From assembly GCA_910577015.1 (NCBI GenBank), contig CAJTKU010000002.1, positions 1 to 64,000 on the forward strand: a DNA stretch of 64,000 nucleotides, given 5' to 3'. Each line of letters opens with the position of its first letter. Within the stretch, counting starts at the first letter, position 1. The notes beneath the pieces were generated by a model. It worked only from the letters and a program-made list of their open reading frames with translations. It made no database searches and was not told the DNA's origin. Shown piece by piece: positions 8,740 to 17,290 of the stretch. The position numbers and the translations under genes were made by a program. The stretch comes from an uncultured Lachnospiraceae bacterium (GTDB lineage Bacteria; Bacillota; Clostridia; Lachnospirales; Lachnospiraceae).

Positions 8740-8960
8740 ATAAGTGAATAAAGACGTCTGGAGGTGTCGGGCGGCCGATAAGGCCGGGCCCGGTGAAAAG
8801 GGAAGCAGGTGAAAGTCCTGCACGAACTCGTCGCTGTAATAAGGGAGTTGCGTTTCTGTGTATGATGCAGCCACTGAACCGGAGAGGTTTGGGAAGGCGA
8901 AACGCGATGATGAGCTTAAAGTCAGAAGACCTGCCTTTGGATGGGTACAAAAAGACCACG
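8740..8960 (+). ncRNA. Cobalamin (AdoCbl-type) riboswitch
   Basis: The conserved landmarks of the B12 aptamer appear in order: GGGAAGCAGGTGAAAGTCC at about 8800-8818, GTCGCTGTAA, GCCACTGAACCGG at about 8869, GGGAAGGC at 8891-8898 and AGTCAGAAGACCTGCC (the B12 box region) at about 8921-8936. It precedes a terminator stack and two genes fitting B12 uptake. The exact ends are approximate. Confidence 0.92.
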
Positions 8961-8990
8961 AGGAATTGGCCTTGTACATATGTTATGGTA

Positions 8991-9099
8991 TCGAAAGCCG
9001 GGCTTTTCGATGCCGTAATTGCGGTACGGTAAAATTCTCCAATCCCTCTTATATGGCATAAGAGGGATTTCCCTCTTGTATGGTGCAAGGGGGATTTTT
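8991..9099 (+). terminator. Riboswitch expression platform: three successive hairpins with terminal T-run
   Basis: The first hairpin (8991-9010) pairs TCGAAAGCC with GGCTTTTCGA, with one bulge. The second (9041-9069) is perfect: AATCCCTCTTA with TAAGAGGGATT. The third (9071-9093) pairs CCCTCTTG with CAAGGGGG through a wobble and is followed by TTTTT. The third, or the second and third together, would stop transcription when B12 is bound. Confidence 0.8.
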
Positions 9100-9173
9100 C
9101 ATTTGTGTTTGGGTTTGCGCGCTGTTTGACACAAACTTGTTGTATGCAGGAAGCAGCGCAGAGAGGAGAAAAA

Positions 9174-9602
9174 ATGACAGAGAAACAAAAGGGAAAATTT
9201 GACAAAAAGGCGCTAATCGGCGTCCTTGCGCTTGCAGCGGCGGTTATTGTACTGGCGTCTGTGTACTTTGTATTCAGGGAAAAACCGGTGGCGGGCGCAA
9301 AGGCAATCACCATAGAGGTGGTGGACAATGCCGGCGGCAGTAAAGTGTATGAAACCGGCACGGATGCAGAGTACCTGCGTCAGGCGATGGAAGAAACAGA
9401 GGGCCTTACGTTTTCGGGTACGGAGAGTGAGTACGGCCTGATGGTGGAAACCGTAAACGGTATTACGGCGGATTATGCCGCAGACGGCGCTTACTGGAGT
9501 TTTTATGTGAATGGGGAATACTGCATGAACGGCGTGGATTCCCAGCCGGTCGAGGATGGCGACGCCTTCCGGATTGTATATGAAACAGGCGCCGCAGAGT
9601 AA
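9174..9602 (+). CDS. DUF4430 membrane-anchored protein, likely cobalamin-binding
   Basis: This 142-residue protein starts behind GAGAGGAG. It has a cytoplasmic basic N-terminus, one membrane segment at about residues 13-33 and an outer DUF4430 domain. The domain signatures YAADGAYWSFYVNGEYCMNGVD and VEDGDAFRIVYE are present. DUF4430 is related to the C-terminal domain of intrinsic factor/transcobalamin, and such proteins often accompany ECF transporters. With the cobalamin riboswitch upstream, capture of B12 or a precursor at the cell surface is a good inference. It overlaps the next gene by 23 bases. Confidence 0.85.
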   Translation: MTEKQKGKFDKKALIGVLALAAAVIVLASVYFVFREKPVAGAKAITIEVVDNAGGSKVYETGTDAEYLRQAMEETEGLTFSGTESEYGLMVETVNGITADYAADGAYWSFYVNGEYCMNGVDSQPVEDGDAFRIVYETGAAE

Positions 9603-10140
9603 CAGGCATCTGGCATGGGACATTGCGCTGTTCGGCATGCTGGCCGCGGTAATCGAAGTCAGCAAGCTGGCATTGTCCTATCTGCCGAATGTGGAATTGG
9701 TAACGTTCTGGATAATCATGTTTACCTTATACTTTGGCCCGGGGACGGTGTATTCCGTCCTTGCCTTTGTATTGATTGAAATATGTATTTACGGTATCAA
9801 TACCTGGGTCATTATGTATTTTTACATATGGCCGCTTCTGGTGCTGATTACATATCTGGCAAGAAAAGCGGATTCCATATGGTTTTACAGCATACTGTCA
9901 GGATTTTTCGGGCTGTTTTACGGAGCAGTCTGCGCCCTCCCGTATATTTTTATCGGTGCAGTGGACGGCGGTATCGGCAGCGGACTGCTTCTGGCATTTA
10001 ACTGGTGGGTGGCAGGGCTTCGCTTTGACATCGTGCACGGCATTGCCAATTTTGCCCTGATGCTTGTCCTGTATACGCCTGTAAAAAAACTGTTTAGTCG
10101 TATTCCTCTTCCATTTTGGAGCAGGGAAGGGAAAAAATAA
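9580..10140 (+). CDS. ECF transporter substrate-binding (S) subunit, probably for cobalamin or a precursor
   Basis: This 186-residue membrane protein has about six hydrophobic segments and the look of ECF S components (LAWDIALFGMLAAVIEVSK, then FDIVHGIANFALMLVLY). S components bind a vitamin and dock onto a shared EcfA-EcfA'-EcfT module, which is not in this window. The chosen start (MKQAPQSN) lies inside the upstream DUF4430 gene; with no clear ribosome site of its own, translation is probably coupled. The specificity comes from the riboswitch context. Its last 47 bases overlap the convergent histidine kinase gene. Confidence 0.85.
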   Translation: MKQAPQSNRHLAWDIALFGMLAAVIEVSKLALSYLPNVELVTFWIIMFTLYFGPGTVYSVLAFVLIEICIYGINTWVIMYFYIWPLLVLITYLARKADSIWFYSILSGFFGLFYGAVCALPYIFIGAVDGGIGSGLLLAFNWWVAGLRFDIVHGIANFALMLVLYTPVKKLFSRIPLPFWSREGKK

Positions 10141-11521
10141 ATTCTGTTCCGACGCCTTCCGTGCTGATGACGTTAATGTGCTCGCCGTGGGAGGCAATGA
10201 TTTCTTTTACAATGGAAAGTCCCAGACCGGTTCCTTTTTTGTCCTTGCCGCGGGAGGCGTCGGATTTGTAAAACCGCTCCCAGATAAACTTCAAATCCTC
10301 TTTCGGAATGCCGATGCCGCTGTCCTTTACGGAGACGAAAAGCTTGTTTTTCTTTTCCGAAGTTTCAATGCGGATAACCGAATCATGGTGGCTGAACTTG
10401 ATGGCATTGTCAAGGAGGTTGTACAGCACCTGCTGGATTTTGCCCATGTCGGCTGTCACAAACATGGTGTCGCCGGTCAGAAGCAGCTCGATGGCAATGG
10501 TTTTTTTGCGGCAGGTTCCCTCAAAGGATGCCGCCGTATTCCGTATAATCCGGTTGATGTCAAAGTCGGATTTATCCAAAAGCATCCCCCGTGTATTTAA
10601 GTTATTCAAGGTGAGAAGACTGTTGGTGAGTTTGGTCAGCCGTTCCGTTTCATTTAGCACAATCCGCAGATATTTTTCATGGAGTTCGGGCGGAATCGTG
10701 CCGTCCAGCATGGCGTCCAGATATCCCCTGATGGAAGTGAGGGGGGAGCGGAAGTCATGGGAAACGTTGGCGACGAACTTTTTCTGGTCGTCCTCCGAGC
10801 GTGCAATTTCGCTTGCCATGTAATTTAAGCAGGCAGCCAGATAGCCTATTTCATCGTCGCTTTCCACCTGAAATTCATAATGCATGTTGCCGGAGGCATA
10901 CTGCTCCGTCGCGTAAGTGATTTTCTTTAGCGGTACGTACACAATCTCCGTAAAGAAAATCAAAATGATAAGCGACAGCAGAAACAGGATAACCAGGGTA
11001 ATGTAGGAAATGTTTAACAGGCTGTTGCAGGATTTTTCAATATCCGTCATGGAAGTATGAATCACAAGATAGCCTTTTACTTTATATTCCGAAGTAATCG
11101 GCGCGATAATATTGAGCATGTCCTCTTCATAGCTGTCAAAGAAGTTTCCCACATTATAGTAGGAGCCTGCCGTTATGGTGGGGTCAAAGTCTTCAATGAT
11201 AACCACATCCTCCACGTTTAAGGGGGAATCCGTACTTAAAACCATCCTTCCGGACGGATTGATTATCCCGATGGTGGAGTTCAGGTAAACGGAAAGGGTA
11301 TCAAGCTGAGTTTTAACTGTTTCCAGGGAAATGTCGTTGGTATACAGGCCTGAAGCGTAAGTATCCGCAATCAGGGCGGCTTCTGAGTAAAGCGCGCTGG
11401 CCCGTTCCCTGATGAGGTGTTCCGATGTCATGCTGGGGACAAAGGTCGTTATGATGATAAAGCCAAAAATACCGAAAATGACATAAGCCAATATAAATTT
11501 CAAGTACAGGGTTTTGTTCAT
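10094..11521 (-). CDS. Sensor histidine kinase (HAMP type)
   Basis: This 475-residue kinase has two membrane segments (about 7-28 and 170-192) around an extracellular sensor region. A HAMP linker follows, then the HisKA box FVANVSHDFRSPLTSIRGYL (phospho-accepting His) and the ATPase boxes NLLDNAIKFS, DSGIGIPKED and GTGLGLSIVKEI. It follows the response regulator with a 4-base overlap, so the pair is co-translated. The signal is unknown. The extracellular part lacks a recognisable binding motif. Confidence 0.9.
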   Translation of the reverse strand: MNKTLYLKFILAYVIFGIFGFIIITTFVPSMTSEHLIRERASALYSEAALIADTYASGLYTNDISLETVKTQLDTLSVYLNSTIGIINPSGRMVLSTDSPLNVEDVVIIEDFDPTITAGSYYNVGNFFDSYEEDMLNIIAPITSEYKVKGYLVIHTSMTDIEKSCNSLLNISYITLVILFLLSLIILIFFTEIVYVPLKKITYATEQYASGNMHYEFQVESDDEIGYLAACLNYMASEIARSEDDQKKFVANVSHDFRSPLTSIRGYLDAMLDGTIPPELHEKYLRIVLNETERLTKLTNSLLTLNNLNTRGMLLDKSDFDINRIIRNTAASFEGTCRKKTIAIELLLTGDTMFVTADMGKIQQVLYNLLDNAIKFSHHDSVIRIETSEKKNKLFVSVKDSGIGIPKEDLKFIWERFYKSDASRGKDKKGTGLGLSIVKEIIASHGEHINVISTEGVGTEFIFSLPCSKMEEEYD

Positions 11522-12228
11522 GACAGGTTTCCTTTGACTTCAAATTTGTATCCGATGCCCCAAATGGTGGAGAGCTTCCATGCATCGTGGTCTTTTATTT
11601 TCTCACGCAGACGTTTGATATGTACATCCACGGTACGGGTGTCTCCGATGTATTCATAACCCCAGATTTGGTCCAGAAGCTGCTCCCTTGTAAACACATG
11701 ATTGGGCGAGGACGCCAGAAAGTAGAGAAGTTCCAGTTCCTTGGGCGGCATTTCCACGGTATTGCCCATGTAAATGACGGAATAGTTGGTCTGGTTAATA
11801 ATCAAATCCGGGTATTGCACGCACTTTTCGGAAACAATCTCCGGCTGTGCCACGATGGGTTTGTAACGGCGAAGAACGGCTTTTACCCGTGCAACCAGTT
11901 CTTTGGAATCAAAGGGCTTTTCCATAAAGTCGTCGGCGCCCAGCTCCAGCCCCAGCACCTTGTCAAATACTTCCCCCTTGGCGGAGAGAATAATGATGGG
12001 CGTCTGCTGCTTTGCGCGGACTTCCCTGCAAACCTGATAACCGTCTATGCCGGGAAGCATCAAATCCAAAAGAATCAGGTTGGGGACAAAGGTATCCACG
12101 GCAGACAAAGCCGATTCTCCGTCTCCTACAATCATCGTTTCAAAGCATTCTTTTGTCAGATACAGGGAAATCAGTTCCGCTATATTTTCATCGTCATCCA
12201 CAATAAGAATTTTCTGCTTATTTACCAT
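11518..12228 (-). CDS. OmpR/PhoB-family response regulator
   Basis: This 236-residue regulator has a receiver domain (KILIVDDDENIAEL; phospho-acceptor Asp in NLILLDLMLPGIDGYQ; conserved Lys in MEKPFDSKELVARV) and a winged-helix DNA-binding domain (VFTREQLLDQIWGYEYIGDTRTVDVHIKRLREK). The start at 12228 follows a GAGG site; two upstream ATG codons (12240, 12261) are possible. It pairs with the kinase just downstream and may be read through from mutS2, 50 bases upstream. Confidence 0.9.
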   Translation of the reverse strand: MVNKQKILIVDDDENIAELISLYLTKECFETMIVGDGESALSAVDTFVPNLILLDLMLPGIDGYQVCREVRAKQQTPIIILSAKGEVFDKVLGLELGADDFMEKPFDSKELVARVKAVLRRYKPIVAQPEIVSEKCVQYPDLIINQTNYSVIYMGNTVEMPPKELELLYFLASSPNHVFTREQLLDQIWGYEYIGDTRTVDVHIKRLREKIKDHDAWKLSTIWGIGYKFEVKGNLS

Positions 12229-12278
12229 GTATTGCCTCATTTCTGCGCCGTTATGCCGCACAATAAAGTATGTTTCCG

Positions 12279-14660
12279 TTACTTGAATGTTACAATGGTG
12301 ACACCCGCGTCACCTTCCCCAAATTCCCCTAAACGATATTCTTTCACGTACTTCAGACGTTTTAAATGGGAGTGGACAGCGTTTCTTAAGGCGCCCGTTC
12401 CTTTGCCATGCACAACGCGGACATTTGGAAGATGCGCCAGATAGGCGTCGTCCAGATATTTATCCAGTGCGGACACCGCCTCGTCACAGGTCATTCCCAA
12501 AAGGTTGATTTCGTGGGATATCGTCAGTGATTTGGACATTTTCATTTTGCCGCCGGAAGAGCGTTGTAATCTGGTTGAAGCAGCAGCGGTATCCTCATCC
12601 TGCAGCAGAACAAGGTCTTTTACGTTTACCGAGGAACGGATAATGCCGCACTGTACAAACAGGTTTCCCTTGGCGTCGGGCAGGGTGCTTACCGTACCTT
12701 TTAGCCCCATGGAGAGGATTTTAACCGAATCCCCTTTTTTCAACTTGGAAGGCTCAACGGTTTTTTTAGCGGCCTGCGGCGGCGTCTTTAAAGAAAGCCG
12801 TTCATTTTTTTCATTAATCTGGTTCCGCAATTTGTCGCGCTTTTTTTCCAACTCCCTGATGTCCGTGCCGCTGTCAATTTTGTTAAAACTGCGAATCGCT
12901 TCGTCAGCCGTATCCTTTGCCTCCTGCAAAATAAGGCGCGCCTTTTCGTTGGCTTCTTTCAGAATCTTATCCTTTGCACTGTCCAGCTTTTCGTTTTTGG
13001 CTTTTAACTGGCCTTCAAGCGTTTTAATCCGCTCCTTATAAGCGGCAATCTCCCTGTGCTCTTTTTCTATGGTCAGGCGGCTTTTTTCCAAATCCGCAAT
13101 CACATCCTCAAAACTTTCGTCCTCCTTGCTGATTTGCTCCCTTGCAGCCTTTATAATTTCATCGGGAAGTCCCAGTTTGGAGGAAATGGCAAAGGCATTG
13201 CTTTTGCCGGGAATGCCGATGAGCAGCCTGTAGGTAGGCTTTAAGGACTCAACGTCAAATTCGCAGCAGGCATTCTCCACAAAGGGGGTGGAGAGGGCGT
13301 ACAGCTTTAATTCGCTGTAATGGGTGGTTGCCATGGTGCGGATGCCCCTGTCGTGCAGGTGGTTTAAAATGGCAATGGCAAGTGCGGCGCCTTCGGTGGG
13401 GTCCGTACCTGCTCCCAGCTCATCAAAAAGGCATAGCGCGTTTTCATCGGCTTGTGACAGTATTGTCACAATACTTGTCATATGGGAGGAAAAAGTGGAA
13501 AGGCTTTGCTCAATGCTCTGTTCATCCCCGATGTCGGCATACACTTCTTCAAATACGGAAAGCTCGGAACGGTCGAGCGCAGGAATATGCATACCCGACT
13601 GTCCCATCAGGGTAAATAAGCCCACGGTTTTTAAGGATACCGTTTTGCCGCCGGTGTTTGGACCCGTAATCACCAGAAGGTCAAAATCTTTTCCCAGATG
13701 AATGTCTATGGGCACTACTTTTTTCTTATCCAGTAAAGGATGGCGTCCTTTGCGGATGTTTACAAAATGTTCCTCATTGAAAACCGGTATGGTGGCATTC
13801 TGCTCCAGCGCCAGCTTTGCTTTGGCAAAGATAAAATCCAGCGTGGTCATAATACGCTGGTTGGCGGCGATTTCCGCGGTATGGCCGGAAACCTGCACGG
13901 ACAGTTCAGCCAGAATACGCTCAATTTCTTTCTGCTCCTGAATGGAGAGTTCTTTTAGCTGATTGTTTAATTCCACAATGGCGGCAGGCTCGATAAAAAA
14001 GGTAGAACCGGTAGAAGACTGGTCATGCACCATACCGGGAACCTGTCCCTTGTACTCTGCCTTGACAGGAATGCAATAGCGGTTGTCGCGCATGGTAATC
14101 ACCGCGTCCTGCAGATAGCTGCGGTAAGAACCGTTTACCATGGAATTTAACTGGTTATGGATTTTTTCCCCTGCCAGGGTTATGCCCCGGCGGATGCGTT
14201 TCAGTTCCGGGCTGGCGTCATCCGCGATTTCTTCTTCAGATAAAATACACCTGCGGATTTCGGATGCCAGAAAGGACAAGGGCGTCAAACCGTCAAAATA
14301 TGCCGTCAGGGAATCAGTGGAAGGCTCCTTGCCGTCGCTTCGCCCATATTCTTTGATGCGGGCGGTATTTTCCAGAAATCCTGCTATTTTTAAAAGCTCA
14401 GGTGCGGAAAGTGCGCTGCCAAGCTCCAGGGACTTTATGGAAAAACCAAGGTCCTTATTGCTTCCGAAAGAGGCGCTGCCGTATTGGAACAGGCGGGACA
14501 GGGCGTCTGCGGTTTCCGTCTGCGCTTTACGGATTTCGGATATATCCGTAAAAGGAACCAGGCTGCCGCAAAGCAGCCTGCCCGGTTCGGAATCGGCTTT
14601 TTCAGCCAGTTTCCCGATTATTTTGTCGTATTCAAGTGTGTGTAATACTTTTTTATTCAT
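12279..14660 (-). CDS. mutS2: MutS2 endonuclease/ATPase
   Basis: This protein is about 793 residues, the usual MutS2 length. It has the MutS core with Walker A GPNTGGKTVSLKT and the following LMGQSGMHIP and LFDELGAGTDPTEGAAL (Walker B) motifs, a long charged coiled coil (about 510-620), and a C-terminal Smr nuclease domain (LGMTCDEAVSALDKYLDDA, VRVVHGKGTGALRNAV). MutS2 suppresses homologous recombination and has been linked to rescue of collided ribosomes. The start is ATGATG just after AAAGGAA; 14663 is equally possible. It overlaps the end of murG by about 8 bases. Confidence 0.95.
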   Translation of the reverse strand: MNKKVLHTLEYDKIIGKLAEKADSEPGRLLCGSLVPFTDISEIRKAQTETADALSRLFQYGSASFGSNKDLGFSIKSLELGSALSAPELLKIAGFLENTARIKEYGRSDGKEPSTDSLTAYFDGLTPLSFLASEIRRCILSEEEIADDASPELKRIRRGITLAGEKIHNQLNSMVNGSYRSYLQDAVITMRDNRYCIPVKAEYKGQVPGMVHDQSSTGSTFFIEPAAIVELNNQLKELSIQEQKEIERILAELSVQVSGHTAEIAANQRIMTTLDFIFAKAKLALEQNATIPVFNEEHFVNIRKGRHPLLDKKKVVPIDIHLGKDFDLLVITGPNTGGKTVSLKTVGLFTLMGQSGMHIPALDRSELSVFEEVYADIGDEQSIEQSLSTFSSHMTSIVTILSQADENALCLFDELGAGTDPTEGAALAIAILNHLHDRGIRTMATTHYSELKLYALSTPFVENACCEFDVESLKPTYRLLIGIPGKSNAFAISSKLGLPDEIIKAAREQISKEDESFEDVIADLEKSRLTIEKEHREIAAYKERIKTLEGQLKAKNEKLDSAKDKILKEANEKARLILQEAKDTADEAIRSFNKIDSGTDIRELEKKRDKLRNQINEKNERLSLKTPPQAAKKTVEPSKLKKGDSVKILSMGLKGTVSTLPDAKGNLFVQCGIIRSSVNVKDLVLLQDEDTAAASTRLQRSSGGKMKMSKSLTISHEINLLGMTCDEAVSALDKYLDDAYLAHLPNVRVVHGKGTGALRNAVHSHLKRLKYVKEYRLGEFGEGDAGVTIVTFK

Positions 14661-15741
14661 CATTTCCTTTATCGTTTTCTTTTCTTGTTTCTTCAATCAG
14701 TTTCATAATGGTTTCAATGGATGCAAGCTGGCGGCTCTGCTTCATGGTGTCGATGTAGGCCTGTCTGGAACAGTAAAGCTCCTGTACCTTTTCCGCCAGA
14801 AGCGTGTCGGTCAGGTAGTCCTCGTCAATGACAATGGAAAAGCCCTGGGATTCAAAGGACCTGGCATTTAAGAGCTGGTCTCCCCTGCTCTTTGCGGAAG
14901 GAAGGGGAATCAGGATGTTGGGCTTGTTCAGGGCGAGCAGTTCGCAGATGGCGTTTGCCCCCGCTCTGGAAATCACCACATCGGCCATTGCAAAAATGTC
15001 TTTCAACTCTGATTTCAGGTATTCAAACTGTTTATATCCCTTTACATTCAGGAGAAGGTTGTCTGTTTTTTCTTTGCCGCACAGATGCACAACCTGAAAA
15101 TCCTCTAAAAGCTTTGGAAGGGCTTCCCTGACTACCTTGTTGACGCTTGCAGCGCCCTGACTGCCGCCGATTACCATAATCACGGGTTTGTTGGCGGTAA
15201 AGCCGCACATGTCAAGTCCGGCAATCCGGCTGCCTGCCGAGAGCTCCTCCCGTATGGGAGAACCGGTCAGAACTGCCTTGTTTTCCGGAAGCAGCTTCAT
15301 GGTTTCGGGAAAATTGCAGCAGATTTTTTCAGCCACCGGAATGCATAATTTGTTGGCAAGACCCGGCGTCATATCAGATTCGTGGATAATACAGGGAATG
15401 TTCAGGGAAGCAGCGGCGCGCACCACAGGAACGCTCACAAATCCGCCCTTGGAAAATACAATATCCGGCTGGAGCTGTTTTAAGTATTTTCTTGCCTGGG
15501 AATATCCTTTTATCACGCGGAAGGGGTCCGTAAAATTTTTCGGGTCCAGATACCGCCTGAATTTGCCGGTGGAAATACCGTAATAAGGAATTTCAAAGTC
15601 CCCAATCAGCCTTTTTTCTATGCCGTCGTAGGAACCGATATAAGTAATTTCATATCCGGCTTCTTTCAAATGAGGAAGAAGCGCAATATTAGGTGTTACG
15701 TGGCCGGCAGTGCCGCCGCCTGTCAATACTATTTTTTTCAT
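14653..15741 (-). CDS. murG: UDP-N-acetylglucosamine--MurNAc-pentapeptide-lipid GlcNAc transferase
   Basis: This 362-residue GT28 glycosyltransferase converts lipid I to lipid II at the inner face of the membrane, the last cytoplasmic step of peptidoglycan precursor synthesis. The N-terminal GGGTAGHVTPNIAL loop binds the lipid diphosphate. The C-terminal domain has VIGGSQGAASVN and SRAGANAICELLALNKPNIL, which bind UDP-GlcNAc. It lies away from the usual dcw cluster, between a TSCPD gene and mutS2 in one minus-strand run. Confidence 0.95.
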   Translation of the reverse strand: MKKIVLTGGGTAGHVTPNIALLPHLKEAGYEITYIGSYDGIEKRLIGDFEIPYYGISTGKFRRYLDPKNFTDPFRVIKGYSQARKYLKQLQPDIVFSKGGFVSVPVVRAAASLNIPCIIHESDMTPGLANKLCIPVAEKICCNFPETMKLLPENKAVLTGSPIREELSAGSRIAGLDMCGFTANKPVIMVIGGSQGAASVNKVVREALPKLLEDFQVVHLCGKEKTDNLLLNVKGYKQFEYLKSELKDIFAMADVVISRAGANAICELLALNKPNILIPLPSAKSRGDQLLNARSFESQGFSIVIDEDYLTDTLLAEKVQELYCSRQAYIDTMKQSRQLASIETIMKLIEETRKENDKGNDE

Positions 15742-15763
15742 GCATAATGCCTCCGCTCCGATA

Positions 15764-16000
15764 TTACTGCATGGACTCTAACGCCCTGGCAAGCTGGTCG
15801 GGGCAGGAAGTAGGCTTAAAACCACATTTGATGCCCTTGAGCTTTGCGATGGCTTCCTCCACGCGCATGCCCTTCACTAAGCTGCTGATGCCCTGCAGGT
15901 TGCCGTTGCATCCGCCGGTAAACTGCACGGACTCTATAACGCCGTCTTTTACCTCTATGTCTATGGATGTGGAACAGGTTCCTCTGGTCTGATATTTCAT
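15764..16000 (-). CDS. TSCPD domain protein (TIGR03905 type)
   Basis: This 78-residue protein ends in the signature TSCPDQLARAL and has a central FTGGCNGNLQGIS motif, typical of the small stand-alone TSCPD family. The same domain occurs at the C-terminus of some B12-dependent ribonucleotide reductases, and its conserved cysteines suggest a redox or metal role; the stand-alone function is unknown. It has a GGGAGG ribosome site, and a TATAAT lies on the minus strand at 16041-16036. It heads the run TSCPD-murG-mutS2. Confidence 0.85.
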   Translation of the reverse strand: MKYQTRGTCSTSIDIEVKDGVIESVQFTGGCNGNLQGISSLVKGMRVEEAIAKLKGIKCGFKPTSCPDQLARALESMQ

Positions 16001-16167
16001 AAACAGCCTCCCTTAAATACAATTTCTAAAATAGAATTATAGCAGAAATACCAAGGATATACCAGTGGTTACCTGACTTTTCCCGATTTTTTGAAGAAAA
16101 AGAGGGATATTTGGCGGTTCTGTAGGATAAACATGGAATATGTCGATGAAATCCGCCTCTCCCTATA

Positions 16168-16196
16168 TTGTTCCATCCTTTCATGTTTACTATAAT
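16168..16196 (+). promoter_or_regulatory. Sigma-A promoter for the membrane protein gene
   Basis: TTGTTC (16168-16173) and TATAAT (16191-16196) are 17 bases apart, 42 bases ahead of the start at 16239. Confidence 0.6.
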
Positions 16197-16238
16197 AAAA
16201 TGTGACAAAAGAGTTGGACAACATGGAAGGAGGAAGAT

Positions 16239-16973
16239 ATGTTTGCTGTATTTTATGAAGAAAAGCTGATAACCGGTTTGATGTTTCTATCCTTATTATT
16301 GAGCATGATTACGAGAATTATGATAGGGGTACTATACCAGAATATGATAAGAGAGACCGAAAATATGTCAACAACCAATAACAAGGCGTTAAAGCAATGT
16401 AAATTGAAATTTGCAAACTGTTACCAGTTAAACAACGGAGTTGCCAATATTCCCATTTTTGCGGACAAGTTCTTAAACAAGCTGAAGGTGGGACCCTTTA
16501 CATATCAGACAATTTACCACATTTCCGGGCAGATGATGCTTTTGTCAGTGTTTTTCGCAGGTTTCGGAATTTGCAAGTGCATCATTGCCGGGTACAGCGT
16601 CGGGGCAATCCTGCCTTTTTACATTGTCAGCTTTTTAGGGCTGTACGTATATTTTGCCGTATCCTCCATTGCCGATATCAAAGGCAGGAGACGAATTTTA
16701 AAAACAAACCTTGTGGATTATCTGGAAAACCATATGGTAAACCGTCTGGCACAAAAAGACCCCTTTGTGGAGGAAGACGCCACGGGTAAAAAACCTGCCG
16801 CCAGGGAAGGCAGACAGAGAAACGGCATCGAACTGATGCCGGTACACGGTGGCGCAAGGGAAAGAATAAAGGCAGTTCCTTCGGAGGAAAAAGAAGAAGA
16901 CGAAGACGGCATATTTACGCAGGCCGAAGAAAGGGAACTGGAAGAATTGCTGAAAGAGTTTCTGACATCATAA
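16239..16973 (+). CDS. Conserved-looking membrane protein of unknown function
   Basis: This 244-residue protein is preceded by GGAAGGAGGAAG. It has one N-terminal membrane segment (about 8-28), a cytoplasmic-type stretch with two Cys-containing pieces (KQCKLKFANCYQL), two further hydrophobic segments (about 100-145), and a charged tail ending in an acidic coiled-coil-like EEREELELL-type segment. I do not recognise the family. It stands alone behind its own promoter. A run of nine G lies 8 bases after its stop, next to repeat copy B. Confidence 0.6.
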   Translation: MFAVFYEEKLITGLMFLSLLLSMITRIMIGVLYQNMIRETENMSTTNNKALKQCKLKFANCYQLNNGVANIPIFADKFLNKLKVGPFTYQTIYHISGQMMLLSVFFAGFGICKCIIAGYSVGAILPFYIVSFLGLYVYFAVSSIADIKGRRRILKTNLVDYLENHMVNRLAQKDPFVEEDATGKKPAAREGRQRNGIELMPVHGGARERIKAVPSEEKEEDEDGIFTQAEERELEELLKEFLTS

Positions 16974-16991
16974 CGTACCTGGGGGGGGGTT

Positions 16992-17150
16992 CGCGGCCGG
17001 CGGTGCGTGTACGCATTTGTTCCAACAGGACACGTTCTCACTCGTGTAAAAACACAGCGGTACGTAAGAGGTTAAAATACAACCTCTAAGTACCGGTGTT
17101 TTTACACGGTCCTTTATGGAATCAAATGCGTACACACACCGCCGGCCGCG
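16992..17150. repeat. Nested palindromic element, copy B (full length)
   Basis: The outer arms 16992-17019 and 17123-17150 pair over 28 bases with one mismatch, and their outer sequence (rich in GCCGGCGG) is unlike the other copies. The core is the shared one: TTTGTTCCAACAGGACACG on one side and ACACGGTCCTTTATGGAATC on the other. The inner stem is GTAAAAACAC with GTGTTTTTAC, then GGTAC/GTACC and the apical AGAGGTT/AACCTCT. With the pgi promoter it accounts for the 317-base gap 16974-17290. Confidence 0.85.
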
Positions 17151-17187
17151 GAATCTTAACATCTTTACACTGACGGTAAGTTTTTCC

Positions 17188-17216
17188 TTGAATTTGCAAA
17201 ATAACTCTGTTACACT
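17188..17216 (+). promoter_or_regulatory. Sigma-A promoter for pgi
   Basis: TTGAAT (17188-17193) and TACACT (17211-17216) have a 17-base spacer, 75 bases ahead of the pgi start. Confidence 0.5.
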
Positions 17217-17290
17217 GTAGATGGTTGAAATGGAAGATATTGTATATATTATATACAGATATGAATATTTCAGAAAAGAGGAGTGTAAAA

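Noticed and set aside
16981..16989. Run of nine G after the membrane protein gene
   Set aside because: It lies after the stop codon and has no visible role apart from being next to repeat copy B.
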